Shown here one piece after another: positions 1 to 9,283 of a stretch of 37,985 nt of DNA (position 1 is its first letter; each line of letters opens with the position of its first letter). Origin of the DNA: Muribaculaceae bacterium (GTDB lineage Bacteria > Bacteroidota > Bacteroidia > Bacteroidales > Muribaculaceae); NCBI GenBank assembly GCA_017443765.1, contig JAFSYB010000105.1, forward strand, positions 1 through 37,985, given 5' to 3'. The notes beneath the pieces were generated by a model that saw only the letters and a program-made list of their open reading frames with translations, had not been told where the DNA came from and did no database searches. The position numbers and the translations under genes were made by a program.

Positions 1-46
1 ATGATCTCTCACCGGCTAACCGCCCCGCGGGGGGCGAAAAGCGGTG

Positions 47-77
47 CAAAATTACTGCCGACGCGCGACATGGCAAA
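47..77 (-). promoter_or_regulatory. Bacteroidota-type promoter for a leftward gene outside the window
   Basis: On the minus strand a TTTG box (74-77) is followed after 19 bases by TAATTTTG (47-54), which fits the Bacteroidota -33/-7 consensus exactly in spacing. It would start a transcript near position 40 running out of the left end of the window. The gene it serves is not seen, so only the promoter pattern is claimed. Confidence 0.5.
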
Positions 78-382
78 ATGTTTTCACGCTTTTTTTGAAA
101 AAAAACGCGCCCGGAGGGCCAACGCGCTGCAAGGCAGCCGCTTGCCCGCACCCCGCCCGACGCCCGCGCCGGCGCGGTGCCGCCATCAAACGGGGACAGG
201 CCGGCGTGCGGGCGTGCGGACGCGCCCGAAGGCAGGGGGGTATACCTTATTATATAGCAAGGGCCTGGGAAAGACCCTCATCGAGGCCGCGCCGCGTGAG
301 GGTGCCGCTGCTCCGGGTCACGGCACGCTGGCGCGTGGCGGGCGGATGGAGCTACGTCCTGGGGGCACTGTGCGGACTGTAG
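78..382. other. Gene-free GC-rich intergenic stretch
   Basis: About 300 bases between the leftward promoter at the window edge and the 3' end of the flippase-like gene. The stretch is very GC-rich, with an isolated AT-rich patch around 241-258. Open frames cross it but look like products of base composition, with arginine- and proline-rich translations and no recognisable motif. I see no RNA gene and no clear terminator. Confidence 0.5.
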
Positions 383-1411
383 TCAGGCTTTGGCCTGGGA
401 TTCACCGTGCGGGTGGCCTGCGCCTTCGATGGCAATGTGAATGAACGCATAGATGCCCAGCACGATGAGCAACAGCGTTTGCACGCCCCACACGAGCCAA
501 GCAAACGCTGAAGCCTGGGCGTCGTAGGGCACCGAGGGCGGGAAAGCACCGACACCATAGAGCGTGAGGCCGAAGATAATGGCGAACTGCCACGGCCCCA
601 GGCCGCCGTTGCTTGGCACGGCCATGCCAATGGAACTGAGCACAAACAGCACCAACACCGGCAGCCAGCCCAGTCCGGCGGTGAACGAAAACGCCTTGCT
701 GGCAATGTAAAGCTGCAAGTAGTAGCAGCCCCAGATGAGGACTGTGTAGAGCAAGAACCACCACTTGCCCCTCATGCGGGCAATGGAGGCCAAGCCGTTC
801 CACAAGTCGCGGACCACGGCCTGGACCTTGCGGACAAGGCCATTCTGCGACGTGGTGCGGTAGAGCCACACCAGCAGGGCCACGCCAGCCAGGCAGGCCA
901 CCGCCACGGCAGACATCACCAGCACACTGGTGCTTTGCCCGCCGTCGTTCTGCGCCAGGAATTTCAAAAACGCGTCCTGAGCCAGGAAAAAGGTGGCCAG
1001 CGTGAGCAGCAGCACCGTCACGGTGTCGCTCAGGCGGTCGCCCACCAGCGAGCCCAGCACCAGCGAGAACGAGGCACGCTCGCGACGGGCTATGTAACCA
1101 GCCCGCCACACCTCGCCCAGACGGGGAAAGAGCAGATTGACGAAATACGTGCCGAAAATCGAGCAAACCACTGCGTGGAGCGGTGGTGTGACCCCGATGG
1201 CACACAGCTGGAGGCGCCACCGCAGCGCACGCAACACATGGCTCAATGTGCTCACCACAACCACCGGCAAAAACCACCAGTAGTCCACATCCTGGCTCAA
1301 GCTTTGACCAATGGCCGCCAAGTCCACATTTTTATATAAAAACCAGGCCAACCCCACGCTGATGGCAATGGGTATGCCATATTTCACCAATGCCGACGCA
1401 ATCTTCTTCAT
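383..1411 (-). CDS. Integral membrane protein, lysylphosphatidylglycerol synthase TM / UPF0104 flippase-like family
   Basis: The protein has about 342 residues and is almost entirely hydrophobic, with roughly eight membrane segments. It begins MKKIASALVKYG followed by a first membrane helix. The motifs FPRLGEVWRAGYIARRE and GSLVGDRLSDTV, and the C-terminal GGLGPWQFAIIFGL, are typical of the UPF0104 (LPG synthase transmembrane) family. Members flip or transport lipid-linked molecules in the inner membrane, but the substrate here is unknown. I chose the start at 1411 because an upstream in-frame ATG (1453) would add a non-conserved stretch before the usual basic N-terminus. The catalytic lysyl-transferase domain of MprF is absent, so a role in lipid or glycolipid handling is more likely than lysinylation. 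It lies 78 bases downstream of the LD-carboxypeptidase and could be cotranscribed with it. Confidence 0.82.
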   Translation of the reverse strand: MKKIASALVKYGIPIAISVGLAWFLYKNVDLAAIGQSLSQDVDYWWFLPVVVVSTLSHVLRALRWRLQLCAIGVTPPLHAVVCSIFGTYFVNLLFPRLGEVWRAGYIARRERASFSLVLGSLVGDRLSDTVTVLLLTLATFFLAQDAFLKFLAQNDGGQSTSVLVMSAVAVACLAGVALLVWLYRTTSQNGLVRKVQAVVRDLWNGLASIARMRGKWWFLLYTVLIWGCYYLQLYIASKAFSFTAGLGWLPVLVLFVLSSIGMAVPSNGGLGPWQFAIIFGLTLYGVGAFPPSVPYDAQASAFAWLVWGVQTLLLIVLGIYAFIHIAIEGAGHPHGESQAKA

Positions 1412-1489
1412 AAGAGCATACAGGTAAACGAGTAAAACAGGTTTTTTGGGCAACGACCAACAAGCGACTTGCCTCTGAACGCTGAAGGA

Positions 1490-2479
1490 TCATTCATTGA
1501 AAACGAGCGTGACGGCGTTTTCGTCAACATTGAGCGTGACGGGGCAGCCCTCGATCAAGGGGTAGTTCCAGCTCTCGTCGTGGCTCGCCGGGAAGTCGTA
1601 GCAGATGGGTATTCCATAGCCTTGCAAGTACTCGTCGAGCAGCTGGGCCATATCGGCGTAGCCGTAGCCGGGCGTGTAGTCGGTGAAACGCCCCACGATG
1701 ATGCCTTTCACACGGTCAATCACCCCCTTGAGCTTGAGCTGGTAGAGCATACTCACCACGCGTGGCATGCTCTCGCTCACGTCCTCGAAGAAAAGGACAA
1801 TGTTGCGGCCGGCCACAAAGTCGCGGTCGAGGAAGTCGTAGGGTTCGCTGCCAGCCAGGTTGCTCATCACCGCCATGTTCCCTCCCACGAGAATGCCCTC
1901 GGCTCGCCCATGGTGGTTGAGCGGGTGTGCCGGCACGGTGTAGGTGGGCCGGAGCCCGAGCAAGACGTCGCGCAACCGACGGTTCACAGGGTCGTCGGCG
2001 CCACGCTCGGCCAGTGCTCCGCACATATTGCCGTGAATGCTCATGTTGCCCGCCCTCACCTGGGCACTGTGCAGGCTGGTGATGTCGCTGTAACCCACAA
2101 TCCACTTGGGATGTGCGCTAAAAATGCCCGGGTCCATAGCGTAGAGCAGCAGCGACGAGCCGTAGCCGCCGCGCGTGCACACAATGGCTTTCACGCCTGG
2201 GTCGCGCAAAGCCTCGACCAGGTCGTAGACGCGCTCGCCGGTGGTGCCGGCATACATGGCGTGGTTGCTGTAGGCATGGAGGCCGATTTTGGTGTGGAAG
2301 CCCCACTGTTCCAGCACGCGCGCACCGGCCTCGGCCACCCCCATCTTGGGCGTGCTCCCGGGCGAGATGATGGCAATGGTGTCGCCCGGCTGTAATGGTG
2401 GGGGAGCAACAGGGTTCACAACGGCCCGCGCCAGCACGGCGACAGAGGCACACAACGAGAGTACAAAGCGTTGAAGCAT
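1490..2479 (-). CDS. ldcA: LD-carboxypeptidase (peptidase family S66), muramoyltetrapeptide carboxypeptidase
   Basis: A protein of about 329 residues with an N-terminal hydrophobic signal (MLQRFVLSLCASVAVLARA), so it probably acts in the periplasm. S66 enzymes remove the terminal D-alanine from the tetrapeptide of recycled or mature peptidoglycan. The family's Ser-Glu-His triad is visible: serine in GYSDIT (about residue 131), glutamate in FFEDV (about 232) and histidine in SHDES (about 300). The N-terminal LQPGDTIAIISPGS segment is also a family hallmark. I chose the start at 2479 rather than the longer frame (2515) because the signal peptide begins there. A TAATTTTG box lies 53 bases upstream. 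Classical LdcA is cytosolic, so a periplasmic form is an inference from the signal sequence. Confidence 0.88.
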   Translation of the reverse strand: MLQRFVLSLCASVAVLARAVVNPVAPPPLQPGDTIAIISPGSTPKMGVAEAGARVLEQWGFHTKIGLHAYSNHAMYAGTTGERVYDLVEALRDPGVKAIVCTRGGYGSSLLLYAMDPGIFSAHPKWIVGYSDITSLHSAQVRAGNMSIHGNMCGALAERGADDPVNRRLRDVLLGLRPTYTVPAHPLNHHGRAEGILVGGNMAVMSNLAGSEPYDFLDRDFVAGRNIVLFFEDVSESMPRVVSMLYQLKLKGVIDRVKGIIVGRFTDYTPGYGYADMAQLLDEYLQGYGIPICYDFPASHDESWNYPLIEGCPVTLNVDENAVTLVFNE

Positions 2480-2531
2480 TTCAGTATTGTTTTTAAAGCA
2501 TTGACAATCGGCCACGTGGCCTTTCGGCCTG

Positions 2532-2539
2532 CAAAATTA
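2532..2539 (-). promoter_or_regulatory. Probable -7 box upstream of ldcA
   Basis: The minus strand reads TAATTTTG here, matching the Bacteroidota -7 element, 53 bases before the ldcA start. No good TTG box is found 19 bases upstream, so only the -7 box is supported. Confidence 0.4.
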
Positions 2540-2642
2540 CACAAAAAATGTCTTTGGCACACATCCGAGGCCGAAAAAGTCATCACCCATTGTCTTCGGC
2601 AGTGGGCGAAATGTGAAAAACGCTCAAAAAATCGGACGTTGT

Positions 2643-2673
2643 TTGGCCAACTGACAAATAATTTATAATTTTA
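2643..2673 (+). promoter_or_regulatory. Promoter for the iron-containing alcohol dehydrogenase
   Basis: TTGG (2643-2646), a 19-base gap and TAATTTTA (2666-2673) fit the Bacteroidota pattern except for the last base of the -7 box. It lies about 70 bases before the dehydrogenase start. Confidence 0.45.
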
Positions 2674-2749
2674 CACGTTAAAACAATAAGCTTGTAGAAT
2701 TGGCCCGTGCGCGGGCATTATCCAAAACGATACCGCTATGAGAGGAAAA

Positions 2750-3910
2750 ATGAAATTCTGCCTGAATATCCCCACCCGATTGGTGTTCGGTGCTGGGGAG
2801 TTGAAGAATATCCACACCCTTGAGCTACCCGGCAAGCGTGCGCTGGTCGTGATTTCGGCCGGCACGTCGATGCGCAGCCACGGCTATTTGGACACGCTGC
2901 TTGCGGGCCTGAAGCAAGCCGGCGTGGAGGCCGCGGTGTTCGACCGCGTGCAGCCCAACCCAATCCGCGAGCATGTGATGGAGGGCACAGCCCTGTGCTT
3001 GAGCCGCCAATGCGACTTTGTGATTGGTCTGGGTGGCGGGAGCAGCATCGACACCGCCAAGGCCATAGCCATCACCGCCGCCATGGGTGGCGACTTTTGG
3101 GACTACGTGCAGGGAGGCACCGGTGGGGGGAAGCCGGTGACCCGTGCGCTGCCGGTGGTGGCCATACCCACGACGGCCGGCACAGGCACCGAGGTGGACC
3201 TGTGGGGCGTGGTGACCAACGAGGCCACACAGGAAAAGATGGGCTTTGGCACGCCGCTCATCTTCCCGCACACGGCCATTGTGGACCCGGAGCTGATGCT
3301 CACTGTGCCCAGCAAGCTCACGGCCTACCAGGGATTTGACGCCTTCTTCCACGCCGCCGAGGGTTACATCAGCCAAGCACACACCCCCATTAGCGACCTC
3401 TACGCCCTTGAGGCCATCCGCCTGCTGTATAAATACCTGCCCGTGGCTGTGGCCGACGGCAACAATATGTGGGCGCGCATCAAGGTGGCATGGGCCAGCT
3501 CGCTGGCCGGCATGGTGGAGAGCACGAGCTGCTGCACAGGCGAGCACGCCCTGGAGCACGCCATGAGCGCCTTCTACCCCAAGCTGCCCCATGGCGCCGG
3601 CTTGATAGCCATCAGCGCGGCCTATTTCAGGACGTTCAAGAACGATGTGATGAAGCGCTACATGAAGATGGCCGAGAAGATGCGCCAGGTGAAAAGCGCC
3701 CGTCCGAGCGACTTCCTCGATGCCCTCGAGGTGATGAAACGCTCCTGCGGGGTCGACAACGTCAAGCTCAGCGACTGGGGAATCACCATGGCCGACTTCG
3801 ACCGCTTTGCCGACAACGCCATCGCCACCGGCGGTGCGATGCTCGACCTCGACCCGCGTTTCCTGAACCGAGAGGAACTCATCAACATCTACATGGAGAG
3901 TTACAAGTGA
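2750..3910 (+). CDS. Iron-containing alcohol dehydrogenase (butanol dehydrogenase-like)
   Basis: A protein of 386 residues, the usual length for group III Fe-dependent alcohol dehydrogenases, which interconvert aldehydes or ketones and alcohols with NAD(P)H in the cytoplasm. The nucleotide-binding glycine motif GLGGGSSID is present near residue 90. Metal ligands are in place: Asp and His in DAFFHAAEGY (about 196 and 200) and histidines in EHALEHAM and LPHGAGL (about 265-280). I prefer the start at 2750 over the in-frame ATG at 2738 because an AGAGG ribosome-binding-like sequence sits just before it and the family begins with a short MKFxLN-like strand. The substrate cannot be deduced. The next gene, on the same strand, is an AraC regulator that could control it. 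Confidence 0.9.
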   Translation: MKFCLNIPTRLVFGAGELKNIHTLELPGKRALVVISAGTSMRSHGYLDTLLAGLKQAGVEAAVFDRVQPNPIREHVMEGTALCLSRQCDFVIGLGGGSSIDTAKAIAITAAMGGDFWDYVQGGTGGGKPVTRALPVVAIPTTAGTGTEVDLWGVVTNEATQEKMGFGTPLIFPHTAIVDPELMLTVPSKLTAYQGFDAFFHAAEGYISQAHTPISDLYALEAIRLLYKYLPVAVADGNNMWARIKVAWASSLAGMVESTSCCTGEHALEHAMSAFYPKLPHGAGLIAISAAYFRTFKNDVMKRYMKMAEKMRQVKSARPSDFLDALEVMKRSCGVDNVKLSDWGITMADFDRFADNAIATGGAMLDLDPRFLNREELINIYMESYK

Positions 3911-4066
3911 TTGTGCATCAAGCATTAGGCTAAAAAGCGGGTATTTGCAAGTAAAGAGGCTTTTTGACGCTGGAGATGGGCGTTTGAGTCAAAAAACACC
4001 CCACACGATTCGTTATAGAGCCCAATTTATGTAAACCGAGATTTGTGTGACATCTTAACCCATCCA

Positions 4067-4954
4067 ATGATTACCGAGATCAACTTCAGCGACGTGCCTT
4101 CGATCAATGCCGAAGTCACGCGCTACTTCGATGGGGAGATGTTCTTTGCCGACAACGTCACCAGCGTGCCACAGCTGGCGCGGGTGTTCAAGGTGAAGTT
4201 TATCGGCATGGTGTTTTGCTTGCGCGGCGAGCTGGAGGTGCGGCTGAACTCAGCGCCCTACGTTGTCCGCCAGCACGATGCGTTGTTTGTCAATGCGTCA
4301 ACCGTGGTTGACCTGGTGCGCCGCACCAACGACTTCTCGTGCAAGATTTGCGCCGTGACACCCGATGTGGGTTTCAATTTCATCAACAAGACGCTCTTTG
4401 ATGCGGCGATGCGGGTGCACGCCCACCCCGTGATTCACTTCACCGAAGACGAAATCACGCTCATGCTCAAATATTATGAGCTGGCCGACTTCAAGCTCTC
4501 GCACGCCGAGACCAACTACAGCCGAGAGTCGGTGAGCTTCCTGCTGCGAGCCTACGCCTACGACCTGCTTCACTGCGTGAGCAGCCATTTGGGCGTTGGC
4601 GGCAACCTGGACATGCTGCGGCAGGGCGACAAGCTCTTCAGGCGGTTCGTGGTGCTGCTGGCCGACAACACCCACTGCTCTCGCAGCGTGAACTGGTTCG
4701 CCGCCGAGCTGTGCGTGTCGCCCAAATACCTCACCAGCGTGTGCCGGCAGCACAGCAACAAAACCGCCGGCGAGCTTATCGCCACCAGCATGGTGGCGCG
4801 CATCAAGCAGATGCTGCTCTACAGCGACCTCTCTATCAAGGAGATTGCCGCCGAGCTGGGGTTTTCCAACCTCTCGTTCTTTGGCAAATACGTCAAGAAG
4901 CATCTGGGCCAGTCGCCCAACAACTACCGCATGGCAAATGGCTACGGCCGCTGA
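4067..4954 (+). CDS. AraC-family transcriptional regulator
   Basis: A protein of 295 residues. The C-terminal ~100 residues form the AraC double helix-turn-helix: the first helix pair lies around SVNWFAAELCVSPKYLTSVCRQHS, and the second around LSIKEIAAELGFSNLSFFGKYVKKHLGQSPNNYR, with the typical GFSNLSFFGKYFKK-like recognition segment. The N-terminal part resembles the cupin-like sensing domain of Bacteroidota AraC proteins. The start at 4067 (MITEINF) fits better than the upstream ATG at 4043. It lies 156 bases after the alcohol dehydrogenase on the same strand. A regulatory link between the two is an inference from position. No -7 box could be found immediately upstream. Confidence 0.88.
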   Translation: MITEINFSDVPSINAEVTRYFDGEMFFADNVTSVPQLARVFKVKFIGMVFCLRGELEVRLNSAPYVVRQHDALFVNASTVVDLVRRTNDFSCKICAVTPDVGFNFINKTLFDAAMRVHAHPVIHFTEDEITLMLKYYELADFKLSHAETNYSRESVSFLLRAYAYDLLHCVSSHLGVGGNLDMLRQGDKLFRRFVVLLADNTHCSRSVNWFAAELCVSPKYLTSVCRQHSNKTAGELIATSMVARIKQMLLYSDLSIKEIAAELGFSNLSFFGKYVKKHLGQSPNNYRMANGYGR

Positions 4955-5010
4955 TGCAGAATTAAAAATTCTTAAAAACCGCCTGCCAGTCGTTTTTTTT
5001 CAAAAAAAAT

Positions 5011-5041
5011 TTGGCCAGTTCAAAAAGTGACAGTAATTTTG
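5011..5041 (+). promoter_or_regulatory. Promoter for the tRNA-Asn pair
   Basis: TTGG (5011-5014), 19 bases, then TAATTTTG (5034-5041). This is a full match to the Bacteroidota promoter, 31 bases before the first tRNA-Asn. Confidence 0.65.
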
Positions 5042-5072
5042 CACCGCATTTCGCGCTGCGAGGTGCAGGACT

Positions 5073-5146
5073 GCTTCAATAGCTCAGTTGGTTAGAGCAC
5101 ATGACTGTTAATCATGGGGTCGTTGGTTCAAGTCCATCTTGAAGCG
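5073..5146 (+). tRNA. tRNA-Asn (anticodon GTT), copy 1
   Basis: A 74-base cloverleaf. The acceptor stem GCTTCAA pairs with TTGAAGC, followed by discriminator G. The D stem is GCTC/GAGC, and the anticodon stem CATGA/TCATG encloses the loop CTGTTAA with anticodon GTT. The T loop is TTCAAGT. The T stem has one T-T mismatch at pair 50-64. CCA is not encoded. Confidence 0.93.
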
Positions 5147-5184
5147 CTCAAAGTCCCGGGCACAGGACTATAAACTGCTCAAAT

Positions 5185-5258
5185 GCTTCAATAGCTCAGT
5201 TGGTTAGAGCACATGACTGTTAATCATGGGGTCGTTGGTTCAAGTCCATCTTGAAGCG
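5185..5258 (+). tRNA. tRNA-Asn (anticodon GTT), copy 2
   Basis: Identical in all 74 bases to the copy at 5073-5146, including the T-T mismatch in the T stem, and separated from it by 38 bases. Both are probably read from the promoter at 5011 and stopped by the hairpin at 5261. Confidence 0.93.
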
Positions 5259-5260
5259 CA

Positions 5261-5301
5261 AAAAAGTCGAGGAAAAGCTTTCGTTTTCCTCGACTTTTTT
5301 T
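5261..5301 (+). terminator. Strong intrinsic terminator after the tRNA-Asn genes
   Basis: A perfect 16-base-pair hairpin: arms 5261-5276 and 5284-5299, with a 7-base loop. It starts with an A run and ends with a T run, so it can act in both directions. It begins 2 bases after the second tRNA. Confidence 0.88.
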
Positions 5302-5770
5302 GCGCCTGCCTGACAGCAATGCCTTTGGATGGGACAGCAATAATGCCGTCTACGCTGGTCAAGTCCCCAACCACAGGCAGGGGGACAGCGGCGACACTGG
5401 GGGGCATCGGAGATGGCCAATCGTTGCGCTTAGTTGGCCCTCTTCGAGGCCCTGCCGCGGGAGGCATCGCTGTCCCCACGCCACACATATCTTCGATGTA
5501 TGCGCCGTGGGGGTTCTTTCACTTTGAGGCCGCTGGCCTCATGCAGACCTACGGCCTGCGTTTAGCCGGGCGAGCTACAAGCTACGAGCTACGAGTGGGC
5601 TACGCGCTACAAGGAAGCTACGAGATGCGAGTTCGCTGTGCGGGCTTACCTACGGCCTGCGTTTTACCGTGCGGACGCTGTGCCACGTGAGTCCCGAGCG
5701 CTCAACGCCGCGGTATACCTGGCCACGAAGTTCCTCTTCGAGGCACATCCTGCGGCTTGTCGAGTTGCTG

Positions 5771-5807
5771 GCAGCGTGGTGTTCCTCGCCGCGGAACACC
5801 ACGCTGC
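5771..5807. repeat. Perfect 15-base-pair inverted repeat (hairpin)
   Basis: Arm 5771-5785 (GCAGCGTGGTGTTCC) is exactly complementary to 5793-5807, with a 7-base loop. No T run follows in either direction, so it is not a standard terminator. Confidence 0.85.
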
Positions 5808-5820
5808 ACATTGTCCGTTT

Positions 5821-5862
5821 CCCCACCATTCAGTCGCTGCGCTCCTGTCATGGTGGGGTTTT
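5821..5862 (+). terminator. Terminator-like inverted repeat
   Basis: CCCCACCAT (5821-5829) pairs with ATGGTGGGG (5850-5858), with a 20-base loop and TTTT directly after. No plus-strand gene is seen just upstream, so its client is unknown. Confidence 0.4.
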
Positions 5863-5975
5863 CACAGTGGTTATCGCCCATCGGCGATTGGTCAGCCCGT
5901 TCAAGATTTCACACACGTTTTTTGCAGGTACCCCGATTTTATGGTTATAAACGGAGCGTTGACATTCGGCAGCCT

Positions 5976-8747
5976 TCAAATCACGATGTTTACCAGCTTG
6001 TTGGGCACCACAACGACCTTTTTGGGAGCCTGGCCGTTGAGCCACTTGGCGGCCACTTCATGCGCGAGAGCGAGGCGCTCGACCTCGGCGGCCTCGGTGC
6101 CGGCCGGCACATCGAGGTTGAAGCGCGGCTTGCCCTTAATCATCACGGCATAGCGGGTGGTGGTCTCCTTGAGGTATTCCTCGTTCCAAGAGGGCCAGGG
6201 TGCGTCGCACACGGTGGTGTCGTGCCCCAGCAGGTGCCACAGCTCCTCGGCGATGTGGGGTGCAAAGGGTGCGAGCAGCACCACCAGCGGCTCGAGCACC
6301 TGGCGCGAGCCGGTCTTGGCGGCGGTGAGTTCGTTCACGCAAATCATGAACGCCGCCACGCTGGTGTTGTAGGAGAAACACTCGATGTCGCCGCTCACCT
6401 TCTTGATGAGCTTGTGGATTGACTTGAGCTCGTCGGGGGTGGGTGCGTTGTCGGTCACGCGCAGGTCGTCGCCCTTGAAGAAGAGCGCCCAGGTGCGCTT
6501 GAGGAATCGGTTCACGCCGTCGATGCCGTTGGTATCCCACGGCTTGCTGGCTTCGACCGGGCCGAGGAACATCTCGTAGAGGCGCAGGGTATCGGCACCG
6601 TAGCGTTCCACCACCAGGTCGGGGTTGACCACGTTGAACATCGACTTCGACATCTTTTCGATGGCCCATCCACAGATGTACTTGCCATTCTCGAGGATGA
6701 ACTCGGCGTCGGCAAACTCGGGTCGCCACAGGCGGAACCGCTCGATGTCGAGCGCATCCTTGTCGACAAGGTTCACATCCACATGGATGGGAGTCACTTC
6801 GTAGTCCTTCTTAAGGTTCAGCGACACAAAGGTGTTGGTGTCCTTGATGCGATAGACAAAGTTGCTGCGTCCCTGAATCATGCCCTGATTAACGAGTTTC
6901 TTGAACGGCTCGGCCTCGCAGACGTATCCATAGTCGTAGAGGAATTTGTTCCAAAAGCGGCTGTAGATGAGGTGTCCGGTGGCGTGCTCGGTGCCACCCA
7001 CATAGAGGTCGACTTGCCGCCAGTACTCGTTCACCTGCCGGTCGACCAGTGCGTGGTCGTTGTGTGGGTCCATATAGCGCAGGTAGTAGGCACTTGAGCC
7101 GGCAAAGCCCGGCATGGTGCACAGTTCCAGAGGCCGTCCGTTGTCGGCCACCCAGTTCTTGGCGCGTCCCAGCGGCGGCTCGCCGGTCTCGGTGGGCAGG
7201 AACTTGTCCACCTCGGGGAGCAGCAGCGGGAGCTGGCTCACGTCGAGGGGCTGCGGCTGCCCGTCCTGGTCGTACCAAATGGGGAACGGCTCGCCCCAAT
7301 AGCGCTGGCGGCTGAAGATGGCATCGCGCAGGCGGTAGTTCACCTTCACGCGGCCAATGCCCGCCTGCTCGATATACTCCTTGGTGCGGGCGATGGCCTC
7401 CTTGACCTGCAGGCCGTTGAGCTGCAGGCGGTCGTTGCTGGAGTTGGTCATGATGCCGTCCTTGGCGTCGAAGCTCTCCTGGCTCACGTCGGCTCCCTCG
7501 ATAAGGGGGATGATGGGCAGGTCGAAATGGCGTGCAAAGGCGTAGTCTCGGCTGTCGTGCGCCGGCACAGCCATGATGGCCCCGGTGCCGTAGCCGGCCA
7601 GCACATAGTCGCTGACGTAGATGGGAATCTCGCTGCCGGTGACGGGGTTCACGGCATAGCTGCCGGTGAACACACCGCTCACGCGCTTCTCAATCATGCG
7701 CTCGCGCTCGGTTTTGTGCTTCACCTCGTCGAGATAGGCATCCACGGCCTGGCGCTGAGCGTCGGTGACCACCTGGCTCACATACTCGCTCTCGGGAGCG
7801 AGCACCATGAACGTGACGCCAAAGATGGTGTCGGCCCGGGTGGTGAAGATGAGTAGCTGCAAGTCGCTGCCCGCCATGGGGAAGAGCATCTCGGCACCCT
7901 CGCTGCGGCCTATCCAGTTGCGCTGTGTCTCCTTGATTGACTCGCTCCAGTCCACGGTGTCGAGGTCGGCAAGCAACCGCTGCGCATAAGCGCTCACGCG
8001 CAGACACCACTGGCTCATCATCTTCTGCTCCACGGGGTAGCCGCCGCGCACACTCACTCCCTCGCTCACCTCGTCGTTGGCCAGCACGGTGCCCAGCTTG
8101 GGGCACCAGTTGACCATGGTGTTGGCGCGGAAGGCGATGCGGTAGTTCATCAGTGTGTCCTGCTGTTCCACCTTGCTCATGGCCTGCCATTGTGCGGCAG
8201 AGAAATCCATCTCGACACTGCCGGCGGCGTTACAGCCCCGGGTGCCTTGCGCCTCGAAGTGCGCCACCAGTTCATCGATGGGCCGCGCCTGCTGGCGGGC
8301 GGTGTCGTAGTAGCTGCTGAACATCTTCAGGAACGCCCACTGGGTCCACTTGTAGTAAGCCGGGTCGCAGGTGCGCACCTCGCGGTCCCAGTCGTAGCAG
8401 AAGCCAATCTTGTCGAGCTGCTCACGATAGCGGGCAATGTTCTGCACGGTGGTCACCTCGGGGTGCTGGCCGGTTTGGATGGCGTATTGCTCGGCGGGTA
8501 AGCCGTAGGCGTCGTAGCCCATCGGGTGGAGGACATTGAACCCGCGCTGCCGCTTGTAGCGGGCGTAGATGTCGCTGGCAATGTAGCCCAGCGGGTGCCC
8601 CACGTGCAACCCGGCGCCGCTGGGATAGGGAAACATATCGAGGACGTAAAACTTGGGCCGGGTGGAGTCCACTTCGGTCTTGTAGGTCTTGTGTTCGCGC
8701 CAGTACTGCTGCCACTTGCGCTCGATTTCTTGATGGCGATATTCCAT
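5976..8747 (-). CDS. leuS: Leucyl-tRNA synthetase
   Basis: A protein of 923 residues that charges tRNA-Leu in the cytoplasm. The class I signatures are clear: HVGH in [16 protein letters not shown] (residues 48-51) and KMSKS (about residue 697). Between them lies the CP1 editing domain (around [19 protein letters not shown]). The C-terminal anticodon-binding region ends in [10 protein letters not shown]. The start at 8747 ([16 protein letters not shown]) matches the conserved N-terminus; the open frame continues 35 codons further upstream, but that part is not conserved. The gene is a little longer than the E. coli enzyme, as is common in this phylum. A TACCTTTG promoter box lies 29 bases upstream. 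Confidence 0.97.
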   Translation of the reverse strand: MEYRHQEIERKWQQYWREHKTYKTEVDSTRPKFYVLDMFPYPSGAGLHVGHPLGYIASDIYARYKRQRGFNVLHPMGYDAYGLPAEQYAIQTGQHPEVTTVQNIARYREQLDKIGFCYDWDREVRTCDPAYYKWTQWAFLKMFSSYYDTARQQARPIDELVAHFEAQGTRGCNAAGSVEMDFSAAQWQAMSKVEQQDTLMNYRIAFRANTMVNWCPKLGTVLANDEVSEGVSVRGGYPVEQKMMSQWCLRVSAYAQRLLADLDTVDWSESIKETQRNWIGRSEGAEMLFPMAGSDLQLLIFTTRADTIFGVTFMVLAPESEYVSQVVTDAQRQAVDAYLDEVKHKTERERMIEKRVSGVFTGSYAVNPVTGSEIPIYVSDYVLAGYGTGAIMAVPAHDSRDYAFARHFDLPIIPLIEGADVSQESFDAKDGIMTNSSNDRLQLNGLQVKEAIARTKEYIEQAGIGRVKVNYRLRDAIFSRQRYWGEPFPIWYDQDGQPQPLDVSQLPLLLPEVDKFLPTETGEPPLGRAKNWVADNGRPLELCTMPGFAGSSAYYLRYMDPHNDHALVDRQVNEYWRQVDLYVGGTEHATGHLIYSRFWNKFLYDYGYVCEAEPFKKLVNQGMIQGRSNFVYRIKDTNTFVSLNLKKDYEVTPIHVDVNLVDKDALDIERFRLWRPEFADAEFILENGKYICGWAIEKMSKSMFNVVNPDLVVERYGADTLRLYEMFLGPVEASKPWDTNGIDGVNRFLKRTWALFFKGDDLRVTDNAPTPDELKSIHKLIKKVSGDIECFSYNTSVAAFMICVNELTAAKTGSRQVLEPLVVLLAPFAPHIAEELWHLLGHDTTVCDAPWPSWNEEYLKETTTRYAVMIKGKPRFNLDVPAGTEAAEVERLALAHEVAAKWLNGQAPKKVVVVPNKLVNIVI

Positions 8748-8775
8748 ATTGATGATTCTAATTGATTTCAAACTG

Positions 8776-8805
8776 CAAAGGTACGAATTTATGCGCAAAG
8801 CGCAA
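8776..8805 (-). promoter_or_regulatory. leuS promoter
   Basis: On the minus strand TTGC (8802-8805) is followed after 18 bases by TACCTTTG (8776-8783); read as ATTG the gap is 19. Transcription would begin about 20 bases before the leuS start. Confidence 0.55.
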
Positions 8806-8848
8806 TGCCTAAAGTGTGTAATCCTGCAATGATAGCCCCAAAGGTGGG

Positions 8849-9283
8849 TCACTTGTCGGCGTTTGGTTGCTCAGCTTGCAGCATTTTCAGGGTTCGAGAG
8901 CAACGTTGTCCCTGGTAGAAAGCGTCGAGCACCTGCTGGAAGATGTCGCCAGGTGCCACAGCATCGAACAGCGTCATGCACGAGCGCACCTTGGCGGCAT
9001 CGGTATCGCCCAGGATGTCGCGCGGGTCGGTTCCGGCGTGGGCAAGCAGAGCCTGGGTGATTTGCCGCAGGCGCGGCCCCAGCAGGGGGTGACGCAGATA
9101 AGCCTCAGCCTCGGCACGACCGACGATTCCGTAACGGTGCGACATCGAGCTGTGGCCAAGTCCGCGCAGCTGGGGGAAAATGTACCAAATCCAATGACTT
9201 TTTTTGCGGCCTTCACGTATTTCGGCCATTGCTTGCAGGAAACCAGAATAAAGGCTGTTTTGAGCTTCAACAAAACGAGTCAT
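8849..9283 (-). CDS. DUF1810 family protein
   Basis: A protein of 144 residues, the family's usual size. The motifs FVEAQNSLY near the start, [19 protein letters not shown] (about residues 27-45) and the C-terminal [10 protein letters not shown] and [13 protein letters not shown] are those of DUF1810. The biochemical role of the family is not established. It lies 101 bases upstream of leuS on the same strand and is preceded by the short-repeat spacer at 9290-9410. The start at 9283 is the only Met before the conserved block. Confidence 0.88.
   Translation of the reverse strand: MTRFVEAQNSLYSGFLQAMAEIREGRKKSHWIWYIFPQLRGLGHSSMSHRYGIVGRAEAEAYLRHPLLGPRLRQITQALLAHAGTDPRDILGDTDAAKVRSCMTLFDAVAPGDIFQQVLDAFYQGQRCSRTLKMLQAEQPNADK

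Larger units (their letters stand above)
5302..5975. other. Gene-free region with short repeats and hairpins between tRNA-Asn and leuS
   Basis: No open frame here has a recognisable product. From about 5570 to 5632 it carries irregular repeats of a GCTACRA unit, also found near 9300. It then has a perfect long hairpin (5771-5807), a 9-base inverted repeat followed by Ts (5821-5862) and a small dyad ATCGCC/GGCGAT near 5876-5891. Whether this is an RNA, decayed DNA or a repeat-bearing spacer cannot be told from the sequence. Confidence 0.5.

Noticed and set aside
1..444. A 147-codon open frame at the left edge on the plus strand
   Set aside because: The translation is low in complexity, rich in arginine and alanine, and runs over the 3' end of the flippase-like gene on the other strand. 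No motif is recognised.
2825..3925. A 366-codon frame antisense to the alcohol dehydrogenase
   Set aside because: It is the shadow of a well-supported gene, with histidine- and glycine-rich translation and no family features.
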